Positions 1 to 9,249 are shown, counted from the stretch's first letter. The stretch: DNA of 50,048 nucleotides from Paracoccaceae bacterium (GCA_018223125.1 JAAEZA010000031.1:1-50048); one strand, 5' to 3'. Made by a program: numbers and translations. The notes: generated from the letters alone by a model not told the origin.

Positions 1-246
1 CGCCGTCTTTCCTTTTAAACAACCATAACCCCTGTCCGTCGCAATGCTTGCCAGGCGGCAGGGACTTTAACTGTGCGACTGTAAGGAAATTGGATTTTGC
101 CATATGGGCGGTTGCGAAATATCTACAAACGCAGATGGCACTGCCCGGGAATTTCCGGACCGCGCTGAGAGGCTACCGCACTCTTATTAAAGCACGATTT
201 AAATTTCAGAGCGTTTGTGAAAGCGCCTGATACGAAGGATATACCC
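1..246. other. Left-edge sequence without a recognised gene
   Basis: I see no convincing coding region here. The only open frame (about 48-230, plus strand) has no recognisable domain, no good ribosome binding site and an unconvincing composition. Around 187-202 there is an A/T-rich patch with two TTAA tetramers 8 bases apart, one base off the spacing of a CtrA site. The segment may be the flank of a gene to the left of the window. Confidence 0.4.
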
Positions 247-276
247 CTCCGGCGGGAGTATTTATGGAACATTGAA
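247..276 (+). repeat. Gene-end repeat element, copy 1
   Basis: This is a small hairpin (CTCC, GGCG loop, GGAG) followed by TATTT, two variable bases and GGAACATTGAA. The same string occurs at 6052, 37138 and, without the hairpin, at 42015. Here it lies 8 bases beyond the stop codon of the minus-strand methyltransferase. The hairpin followed by TATTT could act as a weak terminator for plus-strand transcription, which is inference. Confidence 0.7.
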
Positions 277-284
277 ACGGGGCT

Positions 285-1142
285 TCAGATGTCTTTGTGC
301 GCCGAGTAGATGTGGATTTTTGAAGGGACGGTGACGGTTCCCTCCCGACTGTAGCGTTCCAGTTCGGTTTTTGTTGCCTTCACAATCTCGGCTTTGTCTG
401 CGGCTGTGCCGCCTTGTGCGCGGATGACGCTGTTGGCAGGGCCGATGTAGGAGGACAGTTCAGCCGCATCGGCAGCGGAGCCTTGCAGGGTGAGGGGAAT
501 GTCTTTGGTGTTGACTGTCGGGGCGTTGAGGCCCGCGTCTTTCAGAATGTTCAGGACATAGTCCGTGTCCGCAAAGGCAAAGGGACCGGGGTCGCGCGGG
601 TTCATCGGGGGCGGATTTCCCAGCAGGTCGGTCGCAGCGCGCCGCGGCAAGGTGAACCACGGGTTTTCCTTGAAAGGTCCCCAGCAGGCCATCGTGAGAT
701 TGCCGCCCTGTTTGAGGCTTCTAAAAATGTTTTTGAAGGCGGCGACGGGATCGTCGAAAAACATCACGCCAAAGCGCGAGATGATGTGATCGAAGCGGTT
801 TTCAGGCAGCGGTTCGGTCTGGGCATCCGCCTGAACAAAAGTCACATTTTCCAGCCCGGCGGTTGTGGCGGTGATGCGCGCCTGTTCCAGCATTGTGGTT
901 GAAATATCAAGGCCTTGTACCTTGCCGTTCGGGCCAGCCGCTATTGCAAATTCCCGAGATGTGGCGCCAGTGCCGCAGCCGACATCAAGCACCATCTGGC
1001 CGCCTTGCGGTGCTGCGGTCTGCAACAGCGCCTTGTTCACCCCGCCAAACAGTGCGTCCAGTTGCGTTTCATAGGTAATCCAGTCACGGCCGGCCCCTTC
1101 GGTCCAGAAGTCCGCCTGTTCTGCATTGGGGCTGTCTTGCAT
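285..1142 (-). CDS. Class I SAM-dependent methyltransferase
   Basis: This 285-residue protein has a Rossmann-type methyltransferase fold. The SAM-binding glycine motif VLDVGCGTGA is at residues 51-60, an acidic motif (GLDIS) follows for the ribose, and QADAQ follows for the adenine. It resembles the UbiE/COQ5-like Methyltransf_11/25 families, but the substrate cannot be told from sequence. A good AAGGA ribosome binding site precedes the ATG. The gene starts 48 bases after the mcl1 stop on the same strand and is probably cotranscribed with it, though no direct link to acyl-CoA chemistry is visible. The C-terminal third is poorly conserved and may form the substrate cap. Confidence 0.85.
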   Translation of the reverse strand: MQDSPNAEQADFWTEGAGRDWITYETQLDALFGGVNKALLQTAAPQGGQMVLDVGCGTGATSREFAIAAGPNGKVQGLDISTTMLEQARITATTAGLENVTFVQADAQTEPLPENRFDHIISRFGVMFFDDPVAAFKNIFRSLKQGGNLTMACWGPFKENPWFTLPRRAATDLLGNPPPMNPRDPGPFAFADTDYVLNILKDAGLNAPTVNTKDIPLTLQGSAADAAELSSYIGPANSVIRAQGGTAADKAEIVKATKTELERYSREGTVTVPSKIHIYSAHKDI

Positions 1143-1190
1143 ATCGTTTCCTTCGGGCGCGGGCGGGCACCTGACCCGCCCGTCTGCCAG

Positions 1191-2162
1191 TTAACCGATC
1201 ATTTCGGCCTGTTTTACGATGACTTGTGCCTGACGGATAGAGGCCAGATCCACCAGACGGCCTTTGTAAACGGCAGCGCCCTGTCCGGATTTTTCTGCTT
1301 CTTCCATAGCTTCGAGAATTTCGCGGGCCTCGGTGATCTGGGCTTCGGACGGGGTGAAGACGGCATTGGCAAGGGCAACCTGTTTGGGGTGGATTGCCCA
1401 TTTCCCGACCATGCCGAGCGTTGCAGAGCGGCGGGCCTGTGCGTTAAAGCCTTCCTCGTCCGAGAAATCACCGAAAGGACCGTCCACCGGCAGCAGGCCG
1501 TGGGTGCGACAGGCGGACACGATAGCGACAGTTACAGCGTGCCACGGATCGCCAAGATGGGTAGCGCGGGGCGCATCGCCATTGGCGTTTTCTACCATAT
1601 AGTAATTTTCTTGCGTGCCGCCGATGCCTGTGGTCTGCATGCCCATGGAAGCCGCGTAATCCGCAGCGCCCAGCGACATGGCCGCCATACGCGGGGATGC
1701 GGCGGCGATTTCTTCCACATGGGCAAGACCGGCTGCGGTTTCGATGATCACTTCAAACTGGATAGGCTTCTTGCGGCCTTTGGCCATTTCGACAGATGTA
1801 ACAAGAGCGTCAACGGCATAGATATCGCCCGCGTTGCCCACTTTGGGGATCATGATCTGGTCGATCCGGTCACCGGCGTTTTCAAGAATGTCTACAACAT
1901 CCTTATACCAGAATTCGGTATCCAGACCGTTGATCCGGATCGAAAGGGTTTTGTTGCCCCAGTCAATCGTGTTGATCGCCTCGATCACATTCTTGCGCGC
2001 CTCTGCCTTATCTGCTGGAGAAACGCTGTCTTCCAGATCCAGATTGATCACATCCGCATCCGAAGCGGCCGCTTTTTCAAAGATCGCAGGACGGGAACCC
2101 GGTGCGAAAAGCTGGCAGCGGTTGGGGCGGGCTGGCGGGGCGGGTTGGACTTTGAAGCTCAT
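1191..2162 (-). CDS. mcl1: L-malyl-CoA/beta-methylmalyl-CoA lyase (Mcl1)
   Basis: This 323-residue HpcH/HpaI aldolase-family (CitE-like) protein closely follows the Rhodobacter Mcl1 pattern. It opens with PPARPNRCQLF, then VINLDLEDSV with the metal- and CoA-site acidic residues, SIRINGLDT with the CoA-binding arginine, FEVIIETAAG with the metal-binding Glu, and GKWAIHPKQV near the C-terminus. Mcl1 cleaves beta-methylmalyl-CoA to glyoxylate and propionyl-CoA, and L-malyl-CoA to acetyl-CoA and glyoxylate, in the ethylmalonyl-CoA pathway of acetate assimilation. I chose the ATG at 2162 because AAGGA lies 8 bases before it and family homology begins there. An open frame continues upstream to 2312. 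The methyltransferase follows downstream. Confidence 0.93.
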   Translation of the reverse strand: MSFKVQPAPPARPNRCQLFAPGSRPAIFEKAAASDADVINLDLEDSVSPADKAEARKNVIEAINTIDWGNKTLSIRINGLDTEFWYKDVVDILENAGDRIDQIMIPKVGNAGDIYAVDALVTSVEMAKGRKKPIQFEVIIETAAGLAHVEEIAAASPRMAAMSLGAADYAASMGMQTTGIGGTQENYYMVENANGDAPRATHLGDPWHAVTVAIVSACRTHGLLPVDGPFGDFSDEEGFNAQARRSATLGMVGKWAIHPKQVALANAVFTPSEAQITEAREILEAMEEAEKSGQGAAVYKGRLVDLASIRQAQVIVKQAEMIG

Positions 2163-2330
2163 AGGGGCATCCTTTGGGTAACGATGTTTCGATTCAGGCT
2201 GTCTGATTGGTAGATTATTGCGTAATGCCCCGCAAGTGCTGCGCTGCGGCATTTTTGAAATCCTTAAGCGCAAAGCCTCTTGTCGCAGCGCAGGATTGGA
2301 TATTTTTACCAAAAAGAGCCGGAGCCGGTG

Positions 2331-3503
2331 TTATTGCAAATCGGCAAAAGCCGCTTTCATGCGGGAGACAGCCTCTGTAATATTGGCGCGGGGCGTGCCG
2401 AGGTTGAAGCGCAGGAAGGTTTCCCCGCCCGAGCCGAAGGTGGTGCCTTCATTCGGTGCAATTTTCGCAGTGTTGTGCACGCGGTCCCTGACCTCTGCCA
2501 TATCCATGCCGGTGTTCGCGAAATCGACCCATGCAAGGTAGGTGCCTTGCAGGCGCATGGAAGACAGTCCCGGAATGCTGTTGATGCCTTCGTCGAAAAT
2601 ACGCGCGTTTTCAGAGAGATAGTCCACGAGCTCGTCCACCCAGGCAGCCCCTTCGGGGGAATAGGCGGCGGTTGTCATTGCCGTGCCGTAAATGGTCGGG
2701 GAAACCCCGAGCCCCATCATCGCCGCTGAAAATCTGGCGCGCAGATCGGGATCGTGGATGATGACGTTGCCTGCGTGGTTGCCCGCCACGTTGAAGGTTT
2801 TGGAAGGGGCGGTCAACATGATCAGGCGCTCGATGCACTCGGGCACAGCGACAGGCATCGGCAGGTGCGTATGACCCGGATAGACGATATCGTGGTGGAT
2901 TTCATCGGAGATGATCAGCAGATCGTGCCGTTTGGCGAAATCGGCAATGGCTTGCAGGTCTTCCCTGCTCCAGACCCGACCGCTGGGATTATGGGGGGAA
3001 CAAAGGATCAGCATCTTTTCCGCGCCGGTCATCTGGGCGTCATAGGCGGCAAAATCCATTTCGTATGTGCCATCCTGTTCTACCAGCAGGCATTCCTTCA
3101 CCTTCCGACCGGCGTTTTTGATCACTTTCGCAAAGGCGTGATAGACCGGTGTAAAGAGGACAACTTCGTCATCGGGTTGGGTATAGGCGTGCAGGCACAT
3201 GCCCACCGCATTCACCAGCCCGAAGGTGGTAAAGATTTCCTCTGCCTTCACATCCCAGCCGTGGCGGTTCTTCATCCACCAGATGATCGCGTTGTGATAA
3301 TCCGAATAATCCGAACGGTAACCGAATACGCCGTGGTCCGTCAGGTCCTGTGCCGCTTTGATGATGCAATCGGGGGAGCGGAAATCCATATCTGCGACCC
3401 ACATGGGCAGACCGTCTTCGGGGGAAACCCCGTAGATGGACTCCATCGCATCCCATTTTGCGCATTTGGTACCTGTTCGGTCGATAATGTCGTCAAAGCT
3501 CAT
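2331..3503 (-). CDS. PatB/MalY-type PLP-dependent C-S lyase (aminotransferase fold I/II)
   Basis: This 390-residue fold-type I PLP enzyme has the PLP-phosphate/cofactor Asp in IISDEIHHD (D200) and the Schiff-base lysine in APSKTFNVAG (K235). CSPHNPSGRVW and a C-terminal LRFNLGTPR (the carboxylate-binding Arg) are also present. The SDEIHHD and SKTFN signatures are those of the MalY/PatB branch, whose members cleave cystathionine or other cysteine S-conjugates and may aminotransferate weakly. It is upstream of mcl1 on the same strand with a 168-base gap, so it probably has a separate transcript. The true substrate is unknown. Confidence 0.87.
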   Translation of the reverse strand: MSFDDIIDRTGTKCAKWDAMESIYGVSPEDGLPMWVADMDFRSPDCIIKAAQDLTDHGVFGYRSDYSDYHNAIIWWMKNRHGWDVKAEEIFTTFGLVNAVGMCLHAYTQPDDEVVLFTPVYHAFAKVIKNAGRKVKECLLVEQDGTYEMDFAAYDAQMTGAEKMLILCSPHNPSGRVWSREDLQAIADFAKRHDLLIISDEIHHDIVYPGHTHLPMPVAVPECIERLIMLTAPSKTFNVAGNHAGNVIIHDPDLRARFSAAMMGLGVSPTIYGTAMTTAAYSPEGAAWVDELVDYLSENARIFDEGINSIPGLSSMRLQGTYLAWVDFANTGMDMAEVRDRVHNTAKIAPNEGTTFGSGGETFLRFNLGTPRANITEAVSRMKAAFADLQ

Positions 3504-3617
3504 GTCTTCGGTATTCCTGTATATTGATCTGAGGCAGATGCTACGAACTGGCCCGGCAGGTGCAAGCGGTTTTTACGGGTGCTTGCAAGGGCGTCGGGAT
3601 TATCCTAAATGGCGGGC

Positions 3618-4136
3618 ATGTCTGTAAAAGAAATCCTGATACACCCCGATCCGCACCTCAAGAAGGTCTGCCCCGTTGTCGAGGCAGTGACGCCCGAGGT
3701 GCAGGCGCTGGCCCGCGATATGCTGGAAACCATGTATGACGCCCCCGGTGTCGGACTGGCCGCGCCACAGGTGGGTGCCTTGCAACGGGTGTTTGTGATG
3801 GACTGCACCACCAAGGAAGAAGAGCCCGAACCTCTGGTGCTGATCAATCCGGCGGTTGTCTGGACCAGCGAGGAGACCAGTGTCTACAACGAGGGCTGCC
3901 TTTCCATCCCCGAGATGTACGAAGATGTGGAACGCCCCGCCCGTGCGGTAATGCAGTTTCTGGACCTTCAGGGCGAACAGCAGGAACGGGAGTTCGACGG
4001 GCTGTGGGCCACCTGTGCACAGCATGAGCTGGACCATCTGAACGGCAAGCTGTTCATTGATTACCTCAGCGGGCTGAAACGCTCCATGATTACCAAGAAA
4101 ATGCTGAAGCTGAAGAAAGAGCGGGCGCGCGGATGA
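3618..4136 (+). CDS. def: Peptide deformylase (first of three)
   Basis: This is an active-looking peptide deformylase of 172 residues that removes the formyl group from nascent N-formyl-Met. All three family motifs are intact: GVGLAAPQVG, EGCLSIP (metal ligand C94) and QHELDHL (H136, E137, H140). The start at 3618 gives the usual MSxxxILIHPDP beginning. An ATG at 3609 is equally possible, since neither has a strong ribosome binding site. It heads a tightly coupled block, and its TGA overlaps the next def in ATGA. The C-terminal lysine-rich helix (KRSMITKKMLKLKKE) is typical of bacterial deformylases that contact the ribosome. Confidence 0.95.
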   Translation: MSVKEILIHPDPHLKKVCPVVEAVTPEVQALARDMLETMYDAPGVGLAAPQVGALQRVFVMDCTTKEEEPEPLVLINPAVVWTSEETSVYNEGCLSIPEMYEDVERPARAVMQFLDLQGEQQEREFDGLWATCAQHELDHLNGKLFIDYLSGLKRSMITKKMLKLKKERARG

Positions 4137-4597
4137 AGCTTTTGCCGATTGTGATGCATCCTGATCCCGTCTTGCGGCAGGTGTGTTCTGCGGTGGAGGT
4201 ATTCGACGAAGCGCTGGCGCGGCTGTCCGGGGATATGCTGCATACGATGTACGCAGCCGAGGGGCGCGGTCTGGCGGCGCCACAGGTTGGTGATCTGCGG
4301 CGGATCTTTGTCTTTGATGCAGATTGGAAAGCGGCGGAGCGAAACCCGTTTGTCTGCGTTAACCCTGTTGTGACGCCGCTTGGTCCTGAAAGCCGTACCG
4401 TGGCCGAGCAATGTCTCTCTATTCCCGATACACCGGTTGAGGTCACGCGTCCCGCAAGGATCAGGCTCGACTGGCAGGATGTGACAGGGGCGCACCACCA
4501 GCAAGAGTTTACCGGCGATGCTGCCGTTGTGATCCAGCATGAAGCGGATCATCTGGAGGGACGGCTTGTGCTTGATTATCAAAAGGAAACACCATGA
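4133..4597 (+). CDS. def: Peptide deformylase paralogue (second of three)
   Basis: This is a 154-residue deformylase homologue. Motif 1 is GRGLAAPQVG, motif 2 is EQCLSIP (Gln replaces the usual Gly next to metal ligand C94) and motif 3 is QHEADHL with H136, E137 and H140 present. The metal ligands and catalytic Glu are therefore kept, and activity is plausible. The changed EQCLS loop and the short C-terminus (no lysine-rich helix) suggest altered substrate preference or ribosome docking, which is inference. It overlaps the genes on both sides by 4 bases (ATGA), so translation is probably coupled. Confidence 0.88.
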   Translation: MKLLPIVMHPDPVLRQVCSAVEVFDEALARLSGDMLHTMYAAEGRGLAAPQVGDLRRIFVFDADWKAAERNPFVCVNPVVTPLGPESRTVAEQCLSIPDTPVEVTRPARIRLDWQDVTGAHHQQEFTGDAAVVIQHEADHLEGRLVLDYQKETP

Positions 4598-5106
4598 CAG
4601 TACGCCCGTTCGTGCCCTGGCCCGATCAACGGCTGCGCACAGTTTGCGATCCGGTGGAAGCGGTCGACGACGAGGTCCGCGCCATCTGGGATGACATGCT
4701 CGACAGCATGTATGCCATGCCCGGTGTCGGGCTGGCGGCCTGTCAGATCGGCGTCATGCGCCGGCTTGCGGTGGTGGATGCCTCGGAAGCAGGTAACAAG
4801 CCGCTGCGGATGGCAAACCCCGAAATCATCGACGCCAGTGTGAAACTGCGGGAACACACCGAAGCCTCCCCCAACCTGCCCGGCGTCTCGGCCAAGATTG
4901 CGCGGCCGCGCGGCGTGACGGTGACCTATCTGGACGAGGCCGGCGTCAAGCAGCGCAGGGATCTTGTGGGGCTTTGGGCGACCAGCGTGCAGCACCAGAT
5001 CGACCATCTGAACGGCAGGATGTATTTCGACAACCTCAGCGCGGTCAAACGCAAGATGCTGGTGGCCAAGGCGCGCAAACTGGCGCTGAAGAAAGGGCGT
5101 GCGTGA
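4594..5106 (+). CDS. Deformylase-like protein lacking catalytic residues (third of three)
   Basis: This 170-residue protein is clearly homologous to peptide deformylase along its length, but the active site is broken. Motif 1 is [10 protein letters not shown]. Motif 2, normally EGCLS with the metal-binding Cys, reads EASPN (residues 90-94). Motif 3, normally HExDH, reads HQIDH (134-138), so the catalytic Glu is Gln. The frame is fully open and translationally coupled to its neighbours (ATGA upstream, TGATG into fmt), and the lysine-rich C-terminal helix is retained. This looks like a maintained pseudoenzyme rather than a decayed gene. A ribosome-binding or regulatory role is possible but unproven. 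Confidence 0.85.
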   Translation: MTVRPFVPWPDQRLRTVCDPVEAVDDEVRAIWDDMLDSMYAMPGVGLAACQIGVMRRLAVVDASEAGNKPLRMANPEIIDASVKLREHTEASPNLPGVSAKIARPRGVTVTYLDEAGVKQRRDLVGLWATSVQHQIDHLNGRMYFDNLSAVKRKMLVAKARKLALKKGRA

Positions 5107-6032
5107 TGCGTGTCGTCTTTATGGGAACACCTGATTTTTCCGTGCCGATCCTGCAGGGTATCGTGGACGCGGGACATGAGGTTTGCGCCGTTTACTGCCA
5201 GCCGCCCCGTCCTGCGGGCCGTGGTAAAAAGGACCGGCCCTCGCCGGTGCAAAAAACGGCCGAGGCGTTGGGCTTGCCGGTGCGCCATCCGGTGAACTTC
5301 AAGGATCAGGCGGACCGCGATACTTTTGCCGCGCTCGATGCGGATGTTGCGGTGGTGGTGGCTTACGGATTAATCCTGCCACAAGCGCTGCTGGATGCAC
5401 CGGCCAAAGGCTGCCTGAATATCCACGCCAGCCTGCTACCCCGCTGGCGCGGCGCCGCACCGATCCACCGTGCAATTCTGGCAGGGGATAGCGAAACCGG
5501 CGTCTGCGTGATGCAGATGGAAGCAGGGCTTGATACCGGCCCTGTGCTGCTGACCGCGCGCACGGATATATCTGATGCGGACACAACAGCGATCCTGCAC
5601 GACCGGTTAAGCCTATTGGGGCGGGATGCGATTTTGACTGTTCTGGCTGATGGTGTCTCGGCACAGGCCGTGCCCCAGCCCGAAGAAGGCGTGACCTACG
5701 CCGCCAAGATCGACAAAGCCGAGGCCGCCGTAGATTGGACCCGCCCCGCTGTCGAAGTGGATCGCCAGATTCGCGGTCTCTCGCCGTTTCCCGGTGCATG
5801 GAGCGTGGCAGAGGGACAGCGGGTCAAGCTGCTTCTCAGCCGTGTTGCAGAACACGGGCAAGGCGCAGCCGGAGAAGTGTTGAATGACGCGCTGCGCGTG
5901 GCCTGCGGGACAGGTGCGGTGGATCTTTTGAAGCTGCAACGGGCAGGCAAAGGGGTTATGGAACCGGAAGATTTCCTGCGCGGTTTCCCCTTGGCCATAG
6001 GCGCGACCTTTGGAGAGTCCGAAGCCGGTTGA
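5106..6032 (+). CDS. fmt: Methionyl-tRNA formyltransferase
   Basis: This 308-residue Fmt transfers a formyl group from 10-formyl-tetrahydrofolate to Met-tRNA(fMet). The N-terminal formyltransferase domain begins [10 protein letters not shown]. The catalytic motif [12 protein letters not shown] supplies N105 and H107, and GLDTGP supplies D143. The C-terminal tRNA-binding domain spans roughly residues 205-308. The start is fixed by MRVVFMGTP, and its ATG shares one base with the TGA of the preceding gene (TGATG). The operon order def-def-def-fmt places the formylation and deformylation steps together. Confidence 0.96.
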   Translation: MRVVFMGTPDFSVPILQGIVDAGHEVCAVYCQPPRPAGRGKKDRPSPVQKTAEALGLPVRHPVNFKDQADRDTFAALDADVAVVVAYGLILPQALLDAPAKGCLNIHASLLPRWRGAAPIHRAILAGDSETGVCVMQMEAGLDTGPVLLTARTDISDADTTAILHDRLSLLGRDAILTVLADGVSAQAVPQPEEGVTYAAKIDKAEAAVDWTRPAVEVDRQIRGLSPFPGAWSVAEGQRVKLLLSRVAEHGQGAAGEVLNDALRVACGTGAVDLLKLQRAGKGVMEPEDFLRGFPLAIGATFGESEAG

Positions 6033-6051
6033 GCTGGTGAAGGTTTAGAGC

Positions 6052-6081
6052 CTCCGGCGGGAGTATTTCGGGAACATTGAA
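6052..6081 (+). repeat. Gene-end repeat element, copy 2
   Basis: CTCC-GGCG-GGAG hairpin, TATTT, CG, then GGAACATTGAA. It differs from copy 1 only in the two bases after TATTT. It sits in the 65-base gap between the convergent ends of fmt and the TRIC-type gene, where a terminator would be expected. Confidence 0.75.
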
Positions 6082-6097
6082 AAGCTGCGCGCAGGGC

Positions 6098-6721
6098 CTA
6101 TTGTTTGGGCGGTCGGCTTTTGTAGACGGGGAGGCGCCAGCCAAAAGCAATGGAGCCGGCCCGCAGGACAAGGGTGACAGCGGTACAGGCTGCCAGAGGG
6201 GCCAGCGTATGATCTGTCACACCTGCGGTCAGCAAGGCGGCCACTGCCCCTGCGAAGGCGGCGGTTACGTAGAGTTCTCCCTGCTTCAGAGCAAGTGGCA
6301 CTTCGTTGGCCACCACATCGCGCATCAGGCCGCCCATTGTGCCGGTAACCGCACCCATTAAGGCCACGATAATCGGGGATTGGCCGGTGGCAAGGGCCAC
6401 ACCCGCGCCAGCTGCGACGGCTACGGACAGGGCTAGGGCGTCGAGCCAGAGGATCACCCGCAGGCGGCTTTCAAACAGATGCGCTGTGACAAAGACCAGC
6501 GCCGCTGCTGCGCAGGCGATCAGGATGTAGCGCGGGTCTTCGATCCAGAAGATCGGGTTCTGGTAAAGAAGCAGGTCGCGGATGGTGCCACCGCCCACCG
6601 CTGTAAGGCTCGCCAGAAAGGCAAAGCCGATGATATCAAGCTGCGCGCGGCTGGCGGTTAATGCACCCGTCAGGGCAAAGACAAAAACAGCTGCGAAATC
6701 AAGAGTCTCGAGCGGAGTCAT
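6098..6721 (-). CDS. TRIC/UPF0126 (YadS/YicG-type) cation channel family protein
   Basis: This 207-residue membrane protein has about seven hydrophobic segments. The duplicated architecture of the UPF0126 family is visible: GGGTIRDLL in the first half and GGLMRDVV in the second. Prokaryotic members are related to trimeric intracellular cation channels. Some bacterial relatives have been linked to glycine uptake, so transport specificity here is open. The ATG overlaps the rnhA stop by 4 bases. Confidence 0.85.
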   Translation of the reverse strand: MTPLETLDFAAVFVFALTGALTASRAQLDIIGFAFLASLTAVGGGTIRDLLLYQNPIFWIEDPRYILIACAAAALVFVTAHLFESRLRVILWLDALALSVAVAAGAGVALATGQSPIIVALMGAVTGTMGGLMRDVVANEVPLALKQGELYVTAAFAGAVAALLTAGVTDHTLAPLAACTAVTLVLRAGSIAFGWRLPVYKSRPPKQ

Positions 6722-7194
6722 TTTGATTTGGCTGGTTTCTTGGAGGGTTTGAAAGGTTCCATCCCCTGACGGGCCAGTTCATCTGCCCGTTCGTTTTCGG
6801 CGTGTCCTGCGTGACCCTTAATCCATTTCCATGTGATATTGTGCCGCTTGGTGGCGGCATCCAGCGCCTTCCACAATTCCTCGTTTTTCACCGGCTTTTT
6901 TGCGGCGGTTTTCCAGCCGTTTTTCTTCCAGCCGAAAATCCACTTGGTGATACCGTCTTTTACATAATTACTGTCGGTTACCAGTGTAATGGTGCTGGGT
7001 TTTTCCAGTGCTTCGAGTGCGTTGATCGCAGCCAGAAGCTCCATCCGGTTATTGGTGGTTTCCGGTTCGCCGCCGTTCAGTTCGCGGGTTTTCAGAATGG
7101 TGTCGCCATCGCGGGCGATCAACATAGCGCCCCAGCCTCCGGGACCGGGGTTTCCGGAGCAGGCACCGTCTGTGTAAGCGAAGAGTTCAGGCAT
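6718..7194 (-). CDS. rnhA: Ribonuclease HI
   Basis: This 158-residue RNase HI degrades the RNA strand of RNA-DNA hybrids. The four metal-binding acidic residues are D9 ([16 protein letters not shown]), E52 (NRMELLA), D74 (TDSNYV) and D138 (NERADELA), with H128 in the KGHAGH loop. The basic-protrusion helix ([19 protein letters not shown]) is present, as in E. coli. The lysine-rich C-terminal tail is slightly extended. It overlaps both neighbours, 8 bases with the upstream methyltransferase and 4 with the TRIC-type gene. Confidence 0.96.
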   Translation of the reverse strand: MPELFAYTDGACSGNPGPGGWGAMLIARDGDTILKTRELNGGEPETTNNRMELLAAINALEALEKPSTITLVTDSNYVKDGITKWIFGWKKNGWKTAAKKPVKNEELWKALDAATKRHNITWKWIKGHAGHAENERADELARQGMEPFKPSKKPAKSK

Positions 7195-7774
7195 GGGCAG
7201 TCACAATAATCCACGGGGATGTTTCACCGGACAACCCTGTATCAGAGCCGCTGTCAGAGGCAACAGGGCGAAAGCCCGCATTGCGCAAAAGCCGGTCCAG
7301 TTCGGTTGGTTCGAAATAGGTATACTGCCGTCCGATTGCATCCCTGCTGGTGCCGGTTCCGGTTTTTACGCCGATCACGAAAATACCGCCGGACTTCAGT
7401 GCGGTGTGTATGGCCTTCAGGTGGCGGGGAATATCCTGTCTTGCAGCGTGCAGCAGCGAGAAACTGGCCCAGATACCATCAAAGATGGCAGTTCCTGTGA
7501 CATCTTCAAAGGTGCCAAGGGTGATGTCCAGCCCGTAACGGGCCGCGCCGAGTTCGACCATTTTGGGGCTGGCATCAAGGGCTGTTACCTGAAAACCGGC
7601 ATCGCGCATGTTTGCCGCCGCATTTCCCGGACCACAGCCGAGATCCAGCACCGCGCCACCGCGGGGCAGGGAATCCATAAAGGCACGCAAGTGCCGCGAC
7701 GGGGTGTCGCTTGTGACGCGGCTGGCATATTCCGCGGCTTTTTCGTCATAGATGTCTATGGTCTGGCGGTCCAT
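7187..7774 (-). CDS. Class I SAM-dependent methyltransferase (small)
   Basis: This 195-residue protein has a SAM-binding motif [10 protein letters not shown] near residue 43 and an acidic partner motif TALDASPKM. It resembles the Methyltransf_11/25/31 families, and the substrate cannot be assigned. I chose the ATG at 7774 because GGAG lies 7 bases before it. A GTG six bases upstream (7780) also reads through. The end overlaps rnhA, so the order methyltransferase, rnhA, TRIC-type gene is probably one transcript. Confidence 0.85.
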   Translation of the reverse strand: MDRQTIDIYDEKAAEYASRVTSDTPSRHLRAFMDSLPRGGAVLDLGCGPGNAAANMRDAGFQVTALDASPKMVELGAARYGLDITLGTFEDVTGTAIFDGIWASFSLLHAARQDIPRHLKAIHTALKSGGIFVIGVKTGTGTSRDAIGRQYTYFEPTELDRLLRNAGFRPVASDSGSDTGLSGETSPWIIVTAHA

Positions 7775-7852
7775 TTGCACTCTCCGTCTCGGGGGCAGTG
7801 TGTCACGGTTGGGTCGCCCTGTTCAATCAACATTGTCGGGCGGCGCGGAGTG

Positions 7853-8296
7853 TCAGATGCTGATCCGTGTCAGAAACAGGCAGGCAATAATCAGCAGCGT
7901 TGAGGGGATGCGAAGGGTCAGCCACCATTTCGGCGCCAGTCCGGATTTCTGGAAGGATGTGTCAATCACCAGCAGGGCGGGGAAGCCGAACATCAGTGCT
8001 TCCAGTTTGTCCGCATCGCTACCGGCAACCGCGAAAAAGACGTAAAGCGCGGGGATCGCTCCGGTGATGTAGGCGTAGGAGGACTGGCCTTGCGGTGCGT
8101 GGGATGCAAACCCCCAGAGGATGCCGGTCAGGAAAGACAGGATCACCACCCCGTAGTGAATAACTGATCCCACGCTGCTGTAGGGGAAAGGGGTAAATAC
8201 CGTATCGGTTACAGCCCCGATTGCACCGATGACAAAAGGGGCGGTTCCAAGGGTCGCCAGCGCCAGCGGGGTGCGTGGCGGCAGATGCAGGGCCAT
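7853..8296 (-). CDS. DUF3429 membrane protein
   Basis: This 147-residue protein has four to five predicted membrane segments and matches the general pattern of DUF3429 proteins: a short N-terminus, SVIHYGVVILSFLTGILWG in the second segment, and a C-terminal LRIPSTLLIIACLF helix. The function is unknown. The ATG shares a base with the ispH stop (TGATG), so translation is likely coupled to ispH. Confidence 0.8.
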   Translation of the reverse strand: MALHLPPRTPLALATLGTAPFVIGAIGAVTDTVFTPFPYSSVGSVIHYGVVILSFLTGILWGFASHAPQGQSSYAYITGAIPALYVFFAVAGSDADKLEALMFGFPALLVIDTSFQKSGLAPKWWLTLRIPSTLLIIACLFLTRISI

Positions 8297-9249
8297 CAGG
8301 CAGCTGTGTCGCGCAGCACGCGGGGCACTTTGAAGCTGACGTTTTCGACGGCGGTTTCGACCACCTCGCTTGTCACGTCATAGCGGTCCTTGAAGGCGTC
8401 GATCACCTCGTTGATCAGGACTTCCGGCGCAGAGGCCCCTGCTGTGATGCCGACAGAGGTGATGCCCTCAAGGGCGCGCCAGTCTATATCGGCGGCCCGT
8501 TGCACCAGTTGAGAGTAACTGCATCCCGCATTTCTGCCGACTTCGACCAGCCGTTTGGAGTTTGACGAATTCGGCGCACCGATCACCAGCAGGGCGTCGA
8601 TTTTGGGGGCAACCGCCTTGACCGCTTCCTGCCGGTTGGTGGTGGCGTAGCAGATGTCTTCCTTATGAGGCCCGACGATGGCCGGAAAGCGGGCTTTCAG
8701 GGCTTCGACGATTTCGATGGTGTCGTCCACAGACAGGGTGGTCTGTGTGATATAGGCCAGTTGTTCCGGATCGCGTGGCGCCAGTTTCGCCACATCCGCT
8801 GGGGTTTCTACCAGCAACACTTCGCCTTCGGGCAGTTGTCCCATGGTTCCGATGGTTTCGGGATGGCCGTCATGGCCGATCATCACCATTTGCAACCCGT
8901 TCTGGTGGTGGCGTTCTGCTTCAATGTGGACCTTGCTCACCAGCGGGCAGGTGGCATCGACAAAGACCATTTCACGGGCTTGTGCGGCGGCTGGGACGGA
9001 TTTTGGCACGCCATGGGCGGAAAAGATCACAGGCCGGTCGTCAGGGCATTCAGAGAGTTCTTCCACAAAAACCGCACCTTTTTCGCGCAGTCCGTCCACC
9101 ACGTATTTGTTGTGTACGATTTCATGGCGCACATAGACAGGCGCGCCCCATTTCTCGATCGCCATTTCGACGATTTTAATGGCGCGGTCCACACCGGCGC
9201 AAAAGCCCCGTGGTGCGGCGAGATAGAGGTTCAGGGGTGGTTTGGTCAT
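8296..9249 (-). CDS. ispH: 4-hydroxy-3-methylbut-2-enyl diphosphate reductase
   Basis: This 317-residue IspH (LytB) catalyses the last step of the MEP isoprenoid pathway, making IPP and DMAPP. The three 4Fe-4S cysteines are C17 (PRGFCAGV), C101 (VDATCPLV) and C200 (EDICYAT). The substrate-binding HEIVHN, SAHGVP, GHDGHPE and GAPNSSNS motifs are intact. It is the first gene of a run with DUF3429. Only a weak ribosome binding site precedes the ATG, and the 315-base region upstream would hold its promoter. Confidence 0.97.
   Translation of the reverse strand: MTKPPLNLYLAAPRGFCAGVDRAIKIVEMAIEKWGAPVYVRHEIVHNKYVVDGLREKGAVFVEELSECPDDRPVIFSAHGVPKSVPAAAQAREMVFVDATCPLVSKVHIEAERHHQNGLQMVMIGHDGHPETIGTMGQLPEGEVLLVETPADVAKLAPRDPEQLAYITQTTLSVDDTIEIVEALKARFPAIVGPHKEDICYATTNRQEAVKAVAPKIDALLVIGAPNSSNSKRLVEVGRNAGCSYSQLVQRAADIDWRALEGITSVGITAGASAPEVLINEVIDAFKDRYDVTSEVVETAVENVSFKVPRVLRDTAA

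Noticed and set aside
187-202. CtrA site at the left edge
   Set aside because: The TTAA tetramers are 8 bases apart, not 7, and no gene start is close.
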